Shown here one piece after another: positions 7,170 to 16,314 of a DNA stretch of 59,946 nucleotides (positions are counted from its first letter, which is position 1; the number at the start of each line of letters is the position of its first letter). The notes under the pieces were generated by a model. It ran no database searches. It had not been told where the DNA came from and was given only the letters and a program-made list of their open reading frames with translations. Source of the stretch: Clostridia bacterium (GTDB lineage Bacteria > Bacillota > Clostridia > Oscillospirales > CAG-272); assembly GCA_017467165.1 (NCBI GenBank), contig JAFTST010000033.1, forward strand, positions 1-59,946, in the 5' to 3' direction. A program made the position numbers and the translations under genes.

Positions 7170-9938
7170 ATGAAAAGGCTGATTGCACTATTAGTTATAA
7201 TATGTATGCTCCTTTCCTTCGTCGGCTGTCAAGTCGCATCGCCGAATAACCCCGACACAGGTGATGACACCACGCTCGGCGGCGAAAATGGCGTCGAAAA
7301 CAACGGTGACGGCGGCGATTCAGGTGAGACAGGTGGCGGCTCGGGCGATAATTCGGGCGACAGCTCACACACATACAACGACTTCACCGCGGACGAAAAG
7401 ACCTATATAAGCGACACGGTGGGCTTCCTTATCCCCTTCATTCCCTGTGACGAGTACTACGTTGAGGAGTACAGCTACGAGGAGGAGTACTATGCTGAGC
7501 TTGGCTTTAACTTCTGCGCCTTTGGCAGCACTCCTGCGGAGTTTGAAAAGTATCTTGAGCTTTTCGACCAATATAACTTTGACTACACCAAGAAGGCCGA
7601 GGACGGCAACACCTGGTATTTTTATTCCTCGGGTGAAATTTTAATTGACCTCACGCACTACTACTATGAGGGCAAGTACGTTATGGACCTGTACGCCTAC
7701 TTCATTCCATTGGATGAAGGCAGCGATTCGGGCAACACGGGCGGCTCGGGTGACGGCGGTAATACAGGTGAGGGCGCTCTAGCTGACGAGTGGCGCGAGC
7801 AGTATGATACAATCACCGTAGAGGACGCCTTCGCCATCTGCGATGCTTCGGGAAGCACCAAAAGCGAAAGATACTACCTTATCGCTACGGTCATTTCGGT
7901 CGAGGACGACTACTACGGAAAGATGATGATAGAGGACTCGACGGGCGAGCTTCTGGTATATGGCTCCTACGGGGCTGACGGAGAGCAGAGATACGGCGAT
8001 CTTACTGACGCAGTACCCAAGGAGGGCGACGTAGTTCTTTTCTATGGAAACTTTATGATGTACAATGGCACTCGCGAGATGTACAGCGGCTGGATAATCG
8101 ACTTCTACACTCCGGGAGAGAGCGGCTCCGGCAACACCGGCAGCGGCGATTCCGGCAACACGGGTGGCGGCTCGGGTGATAATTCGGGCGACGGCTCACA
8201 CGCATACAACGACTTCACCGCGGACGAAAAGACCTATATAAGTGACACGGTGGGCTTTCTTATCCCCTTCATTCCCTGTGACGAGTACTACGTTGAGGAG
8301 TACAGCTACGAGGAGTATGGCTATGCGGAGTGGGGCTTCAACTACTACACCTTTGGCAGCACTCCTGCGGAGTTTGAAAAGTATCTTGAGCTTTTCGACC
8401 AATACACCTTTGACTACACCGAGAAGGACGAGGACGGCGACACCTGGTATTATTATTTCTCGGGTGAAGTTTTAATTGACCTCACGCATTACTACTATGA
8501 GGGCGAGTACGTTATGGACCTGTACGCCTATTTTGTTTCCGAAGACGAGAGCGGCTCGGGCAACACCGGCAGCGGCGATTCGGGCAACACGGGTAGCGGC
8601 TCGGGCGATAGCGCGGATATTATAACCAACCTCGGCGCAGGACTTCCCACGGGTACAAACGGAGTATTCAATATTGACTTCACTAAGGGTGAGTACGTCA
8701 AGGACGTTACCGACCAGGGCTACTATCTTGACGGCTGTCCAACTATGGGCTCTCCTGCGGTGCTGGTTATTCCCGTCGAATTCTCTGACTCCCTCGCGAC
8801 AAGCAAGGGCTATACAGTCGACGCTCTGAAGAATGCTTTTGAAAAGGACGGAGTCAACGACTACTATTCGGTATATGACTACTACTACATATCAAGCTAC
8901 GGTCAGCTCACTCTCGATATAGAGGTTCTTGACTTCTGGTTCAAGCCTGAGTATGACAGCGACTACTACTACAACGCAAGATACGACTACTACGGCGAAC
9001 AAATCGAGATAGGCGACCAGCTCGTGCTCGACGAGGCTCTATCTTATCTCGAGGGTATAATGGACCTCTCCAGATTTGACTCGGATAACAACGGATATAT
9101 AGACGCTGTAGTTCTTGTCAACACTCTGGACATTGGAGATGAGAACTTCTACTGGGCGTACCGCTACTGGAACGTCTATACCGAGGACGGAGAAAACTAC
9201 TACGAATATGACGCCGTGAGCGCCAACGACTACATATGGGCATCCTATCAGTTCCTTCTCGAGAGCTATGACGAAGAGGGCAACTCGGTATACAACCCGG
9301 ATACTATGAACACCTATACATTCATACATGAGTTTGCTCACGTGCTCGGCGCAGACGACTACTATGACACCGAGTACGAAACCGAGCCTATGGCAGGTTG
9401 TGATATAATGGACTCTCTGCTCGGCGACCACAACGCCTTCACCAAGTTCAATCTCGGCTGGATAACCTCGTCGAGACTGGTTGTAGCGGACGAAAGCGTC
9501 ACCCTCTCGCTCGAGGACTTCTCGAAGAGTGGCGATACTATTATTCTGGCGTGCAACTGGGACGAGAGGCTCGGAGCTTATCAGGAGTACTACGTTCTGG
9601 CGTATTACAGAAACGTGGGGCTGAATGACAATGAGCTGGGCTACTTCTCGCGCGACGGCGTGGTGGTATACCACGTCAACGCCTCGCTCTACTCCGAGGA
9701 AGTTGAAGGCGAGATATACTACGATATATATAACAACAACACCTCGCCGACAACCGACTACGGCACGGAGGACAACCTTATAGAGTACGTCAAGTCCAGC
9801 CTCGACACCTACACCTACGCGGAGGGCGACACTCTCCCCGAGGTCACAGATGATGAGGGTAACAGGCTCGGATATACCTTCGTCGTTGATTCTCTCACAG
9901 AGGACTGCGCGACGATAACCTTCAGCGTCATTCCCTGA
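7170..9938 (+). CDS. Secreted lipoprotein protease with duplicated domain and M6-type metalloprotease domain
   Basis: 922 aa. ATG 7170 follows GGAGAAAG. The N-terminus is a lipoprotein signal (hydrophobic core, SFVGC). Then come a Gly/Asp/Asn/Ser linker, a ~110-aa acidic Tyr-rich domain, an OB-fold-like module (about 210-310, TVEDAFAICDASG), a second nearly identical copy of the acidic domain, another linker, and a ~420-aa catalytic part with HEFAHVLGADDYYD (H-E-x2-H-x2-G-x2-D) and a later M-D-S-L motif, typical of the immune inhibitor A (M6) family. It is presumably anchored outside the membrane and digests proteins. The duplication is clear at DNA level (7332-7702 and 8163-8533). Confidence 0.85.
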   Translation: MKRLIALLVIICMLLSFVGCQVASPNNPDTGDDTTLGGENGVENNGDGGDSGETGGGSGDNSGDSSHTYNDFTADEKTYISDTVGFLIPFIPCDEYYVEEYSYEEEYYAELGFNFCAFGSTPAEFEKYLELFDQYNFDYTKKAEDGNTWYFYSSGEILIDLTHYYYEGKYVMDLYAYFIPLDEGSDSGNTGGSGDGGNTGEGALADEWREQYDTITVEDAFAICDASGSTKSERYYLIATVISVEDDYYGKMMIEDSTGELLVYGSYGADGEQRYGDLTDAVPKEGDVVLFYGNFMMYNGTREMYSGWIIDFYTPGESGSGNTGSGDSGNTGGGSGDNSGDGSHAYNDFTADEKTYISDTVGFLIPFIPCDEYYVEEYSYEEYGYAEWGFNYYTFGSTPAEFEKYLELFDQYTFDYTEKDEDGDTWYYYFSGEVLIDLTHYYYEGEYVMDLYAYFVSEDESGSGNTGSGDSGNTGSGSGDSADIITNLGAGLPTGTNGVFNIDFTKGEYVKDVTDQGYYLDGCPTMGSPAVLVIPVEFSDSLATSKGYTVDALKNAFEKDGVNDYYSVYDYYYISSYGQLTLDIEVLDFWFKPEYDSDYYYNARYDYYGEQIEIGDQLVLDEALSYLEGIMDLSRFDSDNNGYIDAVVLVNTLDIGDENFYWAYRYWNVYTEDGENYYEYDAVSANDYIWASYQFLLESYDEEGNSVYNPDTMNTYTFIHEFAHVLGADDYYDTEYETEPMAGCDIMDSLLGDHNAFTKFNLGWITSSRLVVADESVTLSLEDFSKSGDTIILACNWDERLGAYQEYYVLAYYRNVGLNDNELGYFSRDGVVVYHVNASLYSEEVEGEIYYDIYNNNTSPTTDYGTEDNLIEYVKSSLDTYTYAEGDTLPEVTDDEGNRLGYTFVVDSLTEDCATITFSVIP
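7332..8533 (+). repeat. Intragenic direct duplication (7332-7702 and 8163-8533)
   Basis: Two ~371-bp segments 831 bp apart are nearly identical in DNA, including linker and domain. The few changes are mostly in codons for acidic/aromatic residues. They are a substrate for recombination that could remove the OB-fold module between them. Confidence 0.85.
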
Positions 9939-10035
9939 GGCGCTTATTTTTGAGACAAGCGAATAACAGCAGAATGAAAATCGAAAGAACCGCTGCTACG
10001 TCGCACAGGTTCTCTCAAATAAGAACTAAAAAACA

Positions 10036-10070
10036 AAGAGGTACTGTGCTTTCACAATACCTCTTTTTCT
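10036..10070. terminator. Bidirectional terminator between convergent genes
   Basis: AAGAGGTACTGTG (10036-10048) pairs with CACAATACCTCTT (10053-10065), with T-runs on both strands. It serves the protease (+) and the phosphatase (-). Confidence 0.8.
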
Positions 10071-10110
10071 TATTCGGTTATAGCTTAATTCAAAGAATCA
10101 GGTCTGAAAT

Positions 10111-12636
10111 TTAAATTCTTCTTTTTCTGAAAACGAACCAGAACAGCGCGAATCCACCGCCGCCGACTCCGACAACAGCGCCGACAACGATTGCTACGAG
10201 AGCTCCCGTGCCGAGTCCGTCGCTATCCCCGTCATCATCCGGCTTAGGCTCGGGTGTGGGCTCAAGATAGTCGCCGTACTCTCCGCCGCAGGTAGCGCAG
10301 ACAGCGCGCTTATCCTCTGTTGCCTCGCCGCCGCTGCAGTCTTCGGTCTCCGTATGAGTCGCGTCGTTGCCACAGACTCTCTTATGGGTTCCGTCGCCAT
10401 TGGATTTCCACTCGCCGAAGGAGTGTCCGAGAGCGGTGTTCTCGACCTCTACCGTATCGGTAGTGCCGCATCCGAGCTCACAGGTAGCCGTTTTAATCAC
10501 GTTTTCGGTGCAGGTGGGCTCTGTCTCGGTATAATTCTCAAAGACGTGGGGGATTGCAGGAATCACACCCCAGGTATCGAGGTTGTAGATACGAACCGTT
10601 CCATTCTCGTCCTCATAGCACAGACCGCAGTCGCAGACGTAATATGCCTCCTTGCCCGTCTCGGTGCAGGTAGGCTCCTTGGGCTCGACAGCCTCGGGCG
10701 CGCAGACGTGCTTGTAGATGGTGAAGGTATCAAACAACTGCTTCTGGTCGTCCATATCAAGGAAATAGGACTCAAGGGTGATGGATTCGTGGGTCACCTT
10801 GAAGCTTACCACGCTCTTTCTGTACTCGGAGTTCTCGCAGGCAACGTAATCCGCGCCCTCATATCTATCCTCGCAGAACTTACTTCCCGTGGAGGAGGAG
10901 GCGCACACATGAATAGTGCCCTTGGGGTCGGTAACGCTATTTTCGGTAACAACGTCCGAGCTTACAACCGTTCCGTCCATCATCTTGCTTCGCGCGTAGA
11001 TATGGTCGTGTCCGGAGAGAACCACGTCAATGCCAAGCTCGGTGAAGATGGGCGCCATAATCGCTCTGTACTTCTTGATTTCTCCCTCGTAGTACTTATA
11101 ATCGGGGGAGGAATGGTCGCCCGTGGAGAAGAGCGAGGTATGTAAAATGACTATTGTCCATCTTGCATCGGGATGCGCCGCCATAACCTCTTGCATAAAC
11201 TGCTTATGCTCGTTGGTGCCGTTATTCATCTCGAGGGCGGATGCGTCGGACATATTCAGATTCATAAAGAGAGTGTTGTTGTAGGTGAACCAATAGTCAG
11301 CGCTCGTAGAGCTGACACCGTACTTGTCGCTGAGATTGGGCACGTAGAAGTGATCCGAGTAGGATGCGAGGAATTGCTGGTTGCCGTCAGGGCTGTCGTG
11401 GTTGGGACCGACGGTGGGAGCGAAGGCTATGCTCGCCATCTCATCTACGAGGAAGTGAGAATATTCCTTCTCGTTATTCGCAATATTAATCTGGTCTCCC
11501 GAGGAAATAACGAGGTGCGTGTCAAACCACTTTCCTATCTTGGTCAGGGTGTCAGACCACTGCTGACCCTCATATTCGGTATCAAGCTGAGGGTCGCCTG
11601 CGAAAACAAATTCAAAGTCGCCCTGTCCGCCTGTGCTGAAATAGTATATATCGCTCATCTTGCCGTCAACAACGAAGGTGTACGCGTACTCGGTGCTCGC
11701 CTCAAGATCTGTGAGGGTAGCCTTCTTGGCGAAGTACTCCTCCTTGTTGATAGCGGGAGCAGAAGTAACGGTATAGGTAGCATACTCCGTCGGGAACACT
11801 CCGTCAACGACGTCAGCCGCCTTGGCAAGTCTTACCTCGCCTGCGGTCTCGGTGTTGGAGAACCAGCTGAGTCCTCTCTCGAGCTCGTGCGAGCCAACGC
11901 CAAGGACTACCTGCTCTGCCACGATGACAACCGGCTCAACGTAGGAGAGGGTCATCTTCTCAATACCGAAGTATATATCGGCGGTGCCGGACGATCCGGC
12001 GTCGTGCACCTCAATCGCGAGCTGGTTTGTTCCGTTCTTGAGAGCGCTGGCGAATTTCGCTCCGGACATAACGACGTCGTGCTCCTGTCCGGTTCCAGAG
12101 CTGTAGTACATATTCGTGCCCGTGGGCTGCGAGGTACGGCAGTCGTATACTAAAACTCCATTTATGTACATCGCGAAGGAATCATCAACGTACGCTAACA
12201 ACGAAAGTGTATTGTAAAGAGATGCGTCCTCTACCTCAAAGGTGGTTCTGAAGAAGAAGGTGGGTATAACGGTGCTTCCGTCAGACTCGTACAAATTAAG
12301 CAGATAAAGAGGAGTTTTTCCACTTATCGCAGAAGGAGTCTTCTTGCCCTCACGCGAGCCGAAGGAGCCCACTCCTGACTTCCAGGAGCTGTCATCAAAG
12401 TCGGAAAGAGTCCACGCGGTCAGGGATGAAAGACCCGCCGCAGGGTCTGTACCGTTGTCAAGATACTTGTATTTCGTTCTTTTGTTAGCAATCTCAAGCG
12501 GCTCGGTCGCCGTAGCCTGAGAGCCGGTCTCTGTGTCGCCGGTGCCGTCGGTTGCGAGCGCCATAACGCAGAACATAGCGATAAGCAGCGTCAGCATAAG
12601 CAGAAGCGCTAAAGACCTGGTGATTCCTTTTCTCAT
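10111..12636 (-). CDS. Surface metallophosphatase (purple acid phosphatase-like) with C-terminal TM anchor
   Basis: 841 aa. ATG 12636 has TGGAG 8 nt upstream. In order: signal peptide; a beta-sandwich (about 55-235); a fibronectin-like purple acid phosphatase N-domain (about 240-330); a calcineurin-like domain with FVFAGDPQLD, ISSGDQIN, VGPNHD, VILHTS and SGHDHIYAR, which together give the two-metal site; then C-terminal repeats of the PTCTETG / CD-C-G type common in Clostridial surface proteins; then a Pro/Asp linker, one TM helix and a basic FRKRRI tail. It likely hydrolyses phosphomonoesters outside the cell. Two long open frames on the opposite strand (10354-12153) are shadows. It has its own promoter. 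Confidence 0.85.
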   Translation of the reverse strand: MRKGITRSLALLLMLTLLIAMFCVMALATDGTGDTETGSQATATEPLEIANKRTKYKYLDNGTDPAAGLSSLTAWTLSDFDDSSWKSGVGSFGSREGKKTPSAISGKTPLYLLNLYESDGSTVIPTFFFRTTFEVEDASLYNTLSLLAYVDDSFAMYINGVLVYDCRTSQPTGTNMYYSSGTGQEHDVVMSGAKFASALKNGTNQLAIEVHDAGSSGTADIYFGIEKMTLSYVEPVVIVAEQVVLGVGSHELERGLSWFSNTETAGEVRLAKAADVVDGVFPTEYATYTVTSAPAINKEEYFAKKATLTDLEASTEYAYTFVVDGKMSDIYYFSTGGQGDFEFVFAGDPQLDTEYEGQQWSDTLTKIGKWFDTHLVISSGDQINIANNEKEYSHFLVDEMASIAFAPTVGPNHDSPDGNQQFLASYSDHFYVPNLSDKYGVSSTSADYWFTYNNTLFMNLNMSDASALEMNNGTNEHKQFMQEVMAAHPDARWTIVILHTSLFSTGDHSSPDYKYYEGEIKKYRAIMAPIFTELGIDVVLSGHDHIYARSKMMDGTVVSSDVVTENSVTDPKGTIHVCASSSTGSKFCEDRYEGADYVACENSEYRKSVVSFKVTHESITLESYFLDMDDQKQLFDTFTIYKHVCAPEAVEPKEPTCTETGKEAYYVCDCGLCYEDENGTVRIYNLDTWGVIPAIPHVFENYTETEPTCTENVIKTATCELGCGTTDTVEVENTALGHSFGEWKSNGDGTHKRVCGNDATHTETEDCSGGEATEDKRAVCATCGGEYGDYLEPTPEPKPDDDGDSDGLGTGALVAIVVGAVVGVGGGGFALFWFVFRKRRI

Positions 12637-12686
12637 TTTCGTTCTCCATTTCAATAGGTTGTTTCGCAATTATTTTGCTTAAGTGT

Positions 12687-12715
12687 ATTCTACCAAAATA
12701 TCCGAGTCTTGTCAA
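12687..12715 (-). promoter_or_regulatory. Sigma-A promoter of the metallophosphatase
   Basis: On the minus strand TTGACA (12715-12710), 17-nt spacer, TAGAAT (12692-12687), ~50 nt before the start codon. Confidence 0.7.
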
Positions 12716-12859
12716 TGAGTCCCGCGCTTTCTTATTAAAAGCATATAAAAATACCGCGCGAAAATAATGCTAAAAGCACAAAAAACGTTTGACTTTTCTG
12801 CCCGAGCGCCACCTTTTCTTCGTTGACCCGGTGGCACTTCGCCTCTTTCGCTTTTGGCG

Positions 12860-13591
12860 CTAATTTTTTCTCATCTGGCGAAGGAAAAAGAGCACCGCAA
12901 GGGCAGTAGCCAAGGCGGCGTAGCCCAAAACCCAACACAGATGCGGCAGTGCGACCGAGAGCTCACCCGCGAGGGCGGCTCGCTCCATCTCAACCGCGTG
13001 CACGAACGGAAGGGCGTGAGCGACGCTCCTGAAGGCGCCGCCAACGAGCTCGAGGTCAAACCACACGCCCGAGAGCCAGGCGGTGAGGTTGGTGAGCAGA
13101 GCGCCGCAGATTCCCCCGACCTGCTTGTCTGTGAGAATACTGCCGAAAAGCAGACCGAGAGCTATAAACAAGAGAGCTATCGGGATTAAGAAAAGGATGG
13201 CGAGAAATATACCGAGGCTGAAATCAAGCCCGAGAACCAGCGCCGCAAGATAACAGACTATGCACTGAGCCACAGAAAAAGGCAGAATGGGCAGAGTGTA
13301 CCCAAGGATAAAGTCAAGGGGCGTGAGGGGGGTCGTGTAGAGCCTTTCCAAAAGCGCGCTGCCTCTGTCCTTGGCTATCAGCGAGGCGGAAAACAGCGTC
13401 ATAAAGGACAGCCCGAATACCGTTATACCCGGGGTAAGCTTCTGTATTTCAAATAGCGGCACGGGTATATTCGCCTGTATGGCGGTAAGAAGCAGAAGAA
13501 GCACCAAAGGAAAACCAAGACCGAAAAGAATTGTCAGGGGGTCGCGGATTATTTCCTTCGTATTTCTCTTAGCCAGAGCTAACATTTTCAT
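12860..13591 (-). CDS. ABC-2 type transporter permease
   Basis: 243 aa with six hydrophobic segments. The first (about 20-40) follows a basic N-terminus, then a short extracytoplasmic loop, a TLASALIAKDRGSALLERLY-like cytosolic stretch typical of ABC-2 membrane subunits, and four more TM helices. It overlaps the ATPase gene by 4 nt, so the two are translated together. With the TetR gene first in the operon, this is most likely an exporter for a drug-like or toxic compound. Confidence 0.85.
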   Translation of the reverse strand: MKMLALAKRNTKEIIRDPLTILFGLGFPLVLLLLLTAIQANIPVPLFEIQKLTPGITVFGLSFMTLFSASLIAKDRGSALLERLYTTPLTPLDFILGYTLPILPFSVAQCIVCYLAALVLGLDFSLGIFLAILFLIPIALLFIALGLLFGSILTDKQVGGICGALLTNLTAWLSGVWFDLELVGGAFRSVAHALPFVHAVEMERAALAGELSVALPHLCWVLGYAALATALAVLFFLRQMRKN

Positions 13592-14316
13592 TCCGACACC
13601 CCCTTGACTATGCGTATAAAGGCTTCCTCAAAGCTGTCCGTGCCCGCGATCTCTTTGATTTTCTCTGCGGTATCCAGAACAAGAAGCCTGCCGTCCCTCA
13701 TAATAGCTATTCTGTCAGAGAGCGCCTCCGCCTCCTCCATATAGTGAGTGGTCAGGACTATCGTTACCCTGCCCTTCAGCGAGCGGATAATATCCCACAG
13801 CTCGCTCCTGGCGATGACGTCAAGCCCGAGGGTTGGCTCGTCGAGAAATAGTATTTTCGGCTCGCTTATCAGCGCCATAGCTATGCTGAGCCTTCTCTGC
13901 CAGCCGCCCGACAGCTTCCCCGCTCTTCTGTCAATAACCTCGATAAGCCCCATAAGCGCGACAAGCTCCTCGATTTTCTCGCTACGCAGAGCTCCGCGAA
14001 AGCCGTGGACACCCGCTATCAGCTCGAGGTTCTCCCTGACGGTGAGTCCGGGAGCAACGGCAGTTTCCTGTGGTGAGTGGGCTATCATAGCCTTGACCTC
14101 TCCTGTGTCCGCTCGTATGCTCTTTCCAAAAAGCAAGGCATCTCCCTCGGTGGGAGAGCTGAGACAGCATAGCATTTTAATAGTAGTGGTCTTTCCCGCG
14201 CCGTTGACTCCCAAAAGAGAAAGCAGCTCGCCCTCGGCTACCGATAGTGAAAGACCGTCGACGGCGAGTATATCGCCGTATCTTTTCGTAAGTCCTTTAA
14301 TAGTGATAGCGTCCAT
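13588..14316 (-). CDS. ABC transporter ATP-binding protein
   Basis: 242 aa. Walker A GVNGAGKTT (about 37-45), Q-loop SPQETAV, signature LSGGWQRRL, Walker B ILFLDEPTLGLD and the H-loop TTHYMEEAE are all present, so it should be active. The subfamily is the drug/antibiotic-export type (DrrA/CcmA-like). It overlaps the TetR stop by 1 nt and the permease start by 4 nt. Confidence 0.92.
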   Translation of the reverse strand: MDAITIKGLTKRYGDILAVDGLSLSVAEGELLSLLGVNGAGKTTTIKMLCCLSSPTEGDALLFGKSIRADTGEVKAMIAHSPQETAVAPGLTVRENLELIAGVHGFRGALRSEKIEELVALMGLIEVIDRRAGKLSGGWQRRLSIAMALISEPKILFLDEPTLGLDVIARSELWDIIRSLKGRVTIVLTTHYMEEAEALSDRIAIMRDGRLLVLDTAEKIKEIAGTDSFEEAFIRIVKGVSE

Positions 14317-14879
14317 CAGTCATCCTCCGCAGTGTGCCTCAGCCTGACTCCCTGATACAGGTCGCTGATAATTCTTGACACCAGCTCCTCATCAAGCGAA
14401 AGGAAGGACGTGGCAATCATCGCGCCTATACCGTGGACACAGGTCCACATTTCTAAGTGCATAAGCCTCGCCGTCTGTATATCGACGCCGTTCATTTTCC
14501 CGATAAGCTCCGCCGAGGCTTCAAAATCGGGCGATGCTGAAATATCCTCTCCCGTCCTGTCGCGCATAAAAAGCAGCTTGAAAAGCTCTCTTTCCTCCCT
14601 GGCGAAGCGGATATAAGCCATACCGTACGCCTTGTATTTCGGGTATCTTCCGCTCCCGTCCTCTCTCTCAAGAAAGCCGAGATATAAGCCGTATGCTGCG
14701 GCAATAGTAGCCTCCTTCAGCTCGCTCATGCTCGAAAAATTGGAAAAGACGGGCTGTGTCGAGCAATTTAATGCCGTGGCAATCGCCCTTGCATTTATAG
14801 CTCCCTCTCCGCCCTCTCTGACAAGCGAGAGCGCTGTTGAAACTATATCCTCTCTTGTGATTTTAACCTTTGGCGGCAT
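14316..14879 (-). CDS. TetR family transcriptional regulator
   Basis: 187 aa with an N-terminal TetR HTH (about 5-50: ITREDIVSTALSLVREGGEG, then a recognition helix around NCSTQPVFSNF) and an all-helical ligand domain. It is first in a TetR-ATPase-permease operon. The palindrome ATAACA-CT-TGTTAT lies between its -10 and its ribosome site (CTAAAGGAGG on the minus strand), so it very likely represses its own operon and is released by the exporter's substrate. Confidence 0.88.
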   Translation of the reverse strand: MPPKVKITREDIVSTALSLVREGGEGAINARAIATALNCSTQPVFSNFSSMSELKEATIAAAYGLYLGFLEREDGSGRYPKYKAYGMAYIRFAREERELFKLLFMRDRTGEDISASPDFEASAELIGKMNGVDIQTARLMHLEMWTCVHGIGAMIATSFLSLDEELVSRIISDLYQGVRLRHTAEDD

Positions 14880-14894
14880 ATTGTCCTCCTTTAG

Positions 14895-14908
14895 ATAACA
14901 CTTGTTAT
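14895..14908. promoter_or_regulatory. Probable TetR operator
   Basis: Perfect inverted repeat ATAACA-CT-TGTTAT just downstream of the -10. Another TAACATA half-site overlaps the transcription start. The position fits autorepression. Confidence 0.6.
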
Positions 14909-14920
14909 ATATCGTATGTT

Positions 14921-14949
14921 ATTTTATCACACAGAGGGCTGCTTGTCAA
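14921..14949 (-). promoter_or_regulatory. Promoter of the TetR/ABC operon
   Basis: Minus strand TTGACA (14949-14944), 17-nt spacer, TAAAAT (14926-14921): near-perfect sigma-A consensus. Confidence 0.75.
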
Positions 14950-15016
14950 GAGGCTGAGTATATTTTTCTGTCGAGAAGGCGCACCTCTGTGAATTTCTGC
15001 GTTTTCCGTGGAATTA

Positions 15017-15045
15017 TTGACAAGCGGAAAAATATATAGTATATT
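15017..15045 (+). promoter_or_regulatory. Promoter of the LRR protein
   Basis: TTGACA (15017-15022), 17-nt spacer, TATATT (15040-15045). Confidence 0.72.
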
Positions 15046-15079
15046 TAGCTTAGAAAACTATCGCGTGAGGAGAAAATAT

Positions 15080-16018
15080 ATGATTTACTACAACAAGCAA
15101 GAAACCGAGGGTGAGGGCGCGATATTCGTCAAGGATATCGGCTGGTTTTCGCACGAGGAGATGGGAATTATTCCCGAGGCAGAGAAAAACTGCCTCGACT
15201 ACTACCTCACCTACAAGCTGGATGACTATTATACCGACGAGGTGTACCAGCAAGAGGAAAAGACTCCAACCTCAGTCGACTGTCTGATTGACGGCGGCAA
15301 GCACATAGGCTTTTGTTTCCACGGTATCAGTATGCTTTTCGACGAGCCGAAGGAGCCTTATGACCGCACGAACTACACACGAAGGAGCAAGCTGGGCTCG
15401 TCCTATAAGCACGAGAACGGAAAAATGGTTATACCCCAGGTTGAGCTTTTCTTCAGCCTGTCATATATCGACAGATACTTAAAGGAGCACAAGGTTATAG
15501 ACTACTACCTCTTCCACGGATACCCCACCATCGAGGAGCTGATTATTCCCGAGGGTGTCGAGGTGATTCGCGAAAAGGCGTTTTCAAGCTGCAAGAACCT
15601 GAGGAAAATTGTAATTCCGCGCTCGGTGAAAACGATTGAGGAGGAGGCATTCAGCTTCTGCCCGAGTCTTGACGAGGTATATATCCTTGGCGCGGCAGAG
15701 GTAGCTCCGCTCGCTTTCAAGAGGTGCGACCACCTCACAGTATCCTTTGGCCCCGAGACGAAAATCAACTACTATTCCTTCTACATATACGAAAGATACG
15801 GAAAAATCGGCGGAAGTGCTTATTGGACGAACTACGGCTTTGACCACTACGCCGTGGACAAGGTGCTCTTTGACGGTACGAGGGAGCAGTATATTGAATA
15901 TCTTGACGGCAACCCCGAGCTGAAGGAGTATCTTGAATGCAAGGAAGCAAGATTTTACTCGGAGAGCGAAAAGGACGGCTGCTGGCGCTTCGTCGACGGG
16001 ATACCAACCGAGTGGTAA
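15080..16018 (+). CDS. BspA-like leucine-rich repeat protein (cytosolic form)
   Basis: 312 aa. ATG 15080 follows GTGAGGAG. The first ~150 residues are an unrecognised acidic domain. The centre has LRR_5 (BspA/TpLRR) repeats: IIPEGVEVIREKAFSSC, then IVIPRSVKTIEEEAFSFC, with the spacing CxxLxxIxIPxSVxxIxxxAFxxC. No signal peptide is present, so it probably acts inside the cell, unlike classical BspA. The stop codon is directly followed, in the same frame, by a YwaF-like remnant. Confidence 0.75.
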   Translation: MIYYNKQETEGEGAIFVKDIGWFSHEEMGIIPEAEKNCLDYYLTYKLDDYYTDEVYQQEEKTPTSVDCLIDGGKHIGFCFHGISMLFDEPKEPYDRTNYTRRSKLGSSYKHENGKMVIPQVELFFSLSYIDRYLKEHKVIDYYLFHGYPTIEELIIPEGVEVIREKAFSSCKNLRKIVIPRSVKTIEEEAFSFCPSLDEVYILGAAEVAPLAFKRCDHLTVSFGPETKINYYSFYIYERYGKIGGSAYWTNYGFDHYAVDKVLFDGTREQYIEYLDGNPELKEYLECKEARFYSESEKDGCWRFVDGIPTEW

Positions 16019-16021
16019 GCT

Positions 16022-16186
16022 ATAAATATACAATTATTTAACGGCTGGTATTTCTTATTTCTTTTCCTGTCCTTCGGAGGATTTGCAGGACTGTATTTTC
16101 TGCTCAGAGGCAGAAGCGAGCGGACGGTCAAGGCGCTTTTTATAAGAATGCGCGGCGAAGCACGACAAGAGGCAGAAATCGATTAA
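16022..16186 (+). pseudogene. Remnant of a YwaF-like (TIGR02206) membrane protein gene
   Basis: Without a start codon, the frame after the LRR stop encodes FNGWYFLFLFLSFGGFAGL and YFLLRGRSERTVKALFI, clearly the N-terminus of the family represented by the intact gene at 53484-54434 (FNGWYFLWLALSAGAIVGL...). It then jumps to a short charged tail ending at TAA 16184-16186. The central ~250 residues are gone, so this is an internally deleted pseudogene. Confidence 0.65.
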
Positions 16187-16252
16187 GGACTCCGGAAGGT
16201 CCCTCCGCTTTATACAACCCGGGCTTTGACAGAAGTGAAGTAAATTCGTGAA

Positions 16253-16272
16253 TTGCAGGTGGTTTCCTGCAA
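16253..16272. other. Small hairpin in the leader of the propeller gene
   Basis: TTGCAGG-TGGTTT-CCTGCAA. There is no T-run on the plus strand, so it is not an obvious terminator. It may be an operator or RNA stability element. Confidence 0.3.
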
Positions 16273-16314
16273 AAAATATATCTGTAACTCAAACACAGAT
16301 ATGAGGATTAATTG

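Noticed and set aside
10354-12153. Two long plus-strand frames opposite the metallophosphatase
   Set aside because: They are shadows: no RBS, and the minus-strand protein has clear domains, signal peptide and its own promoter.
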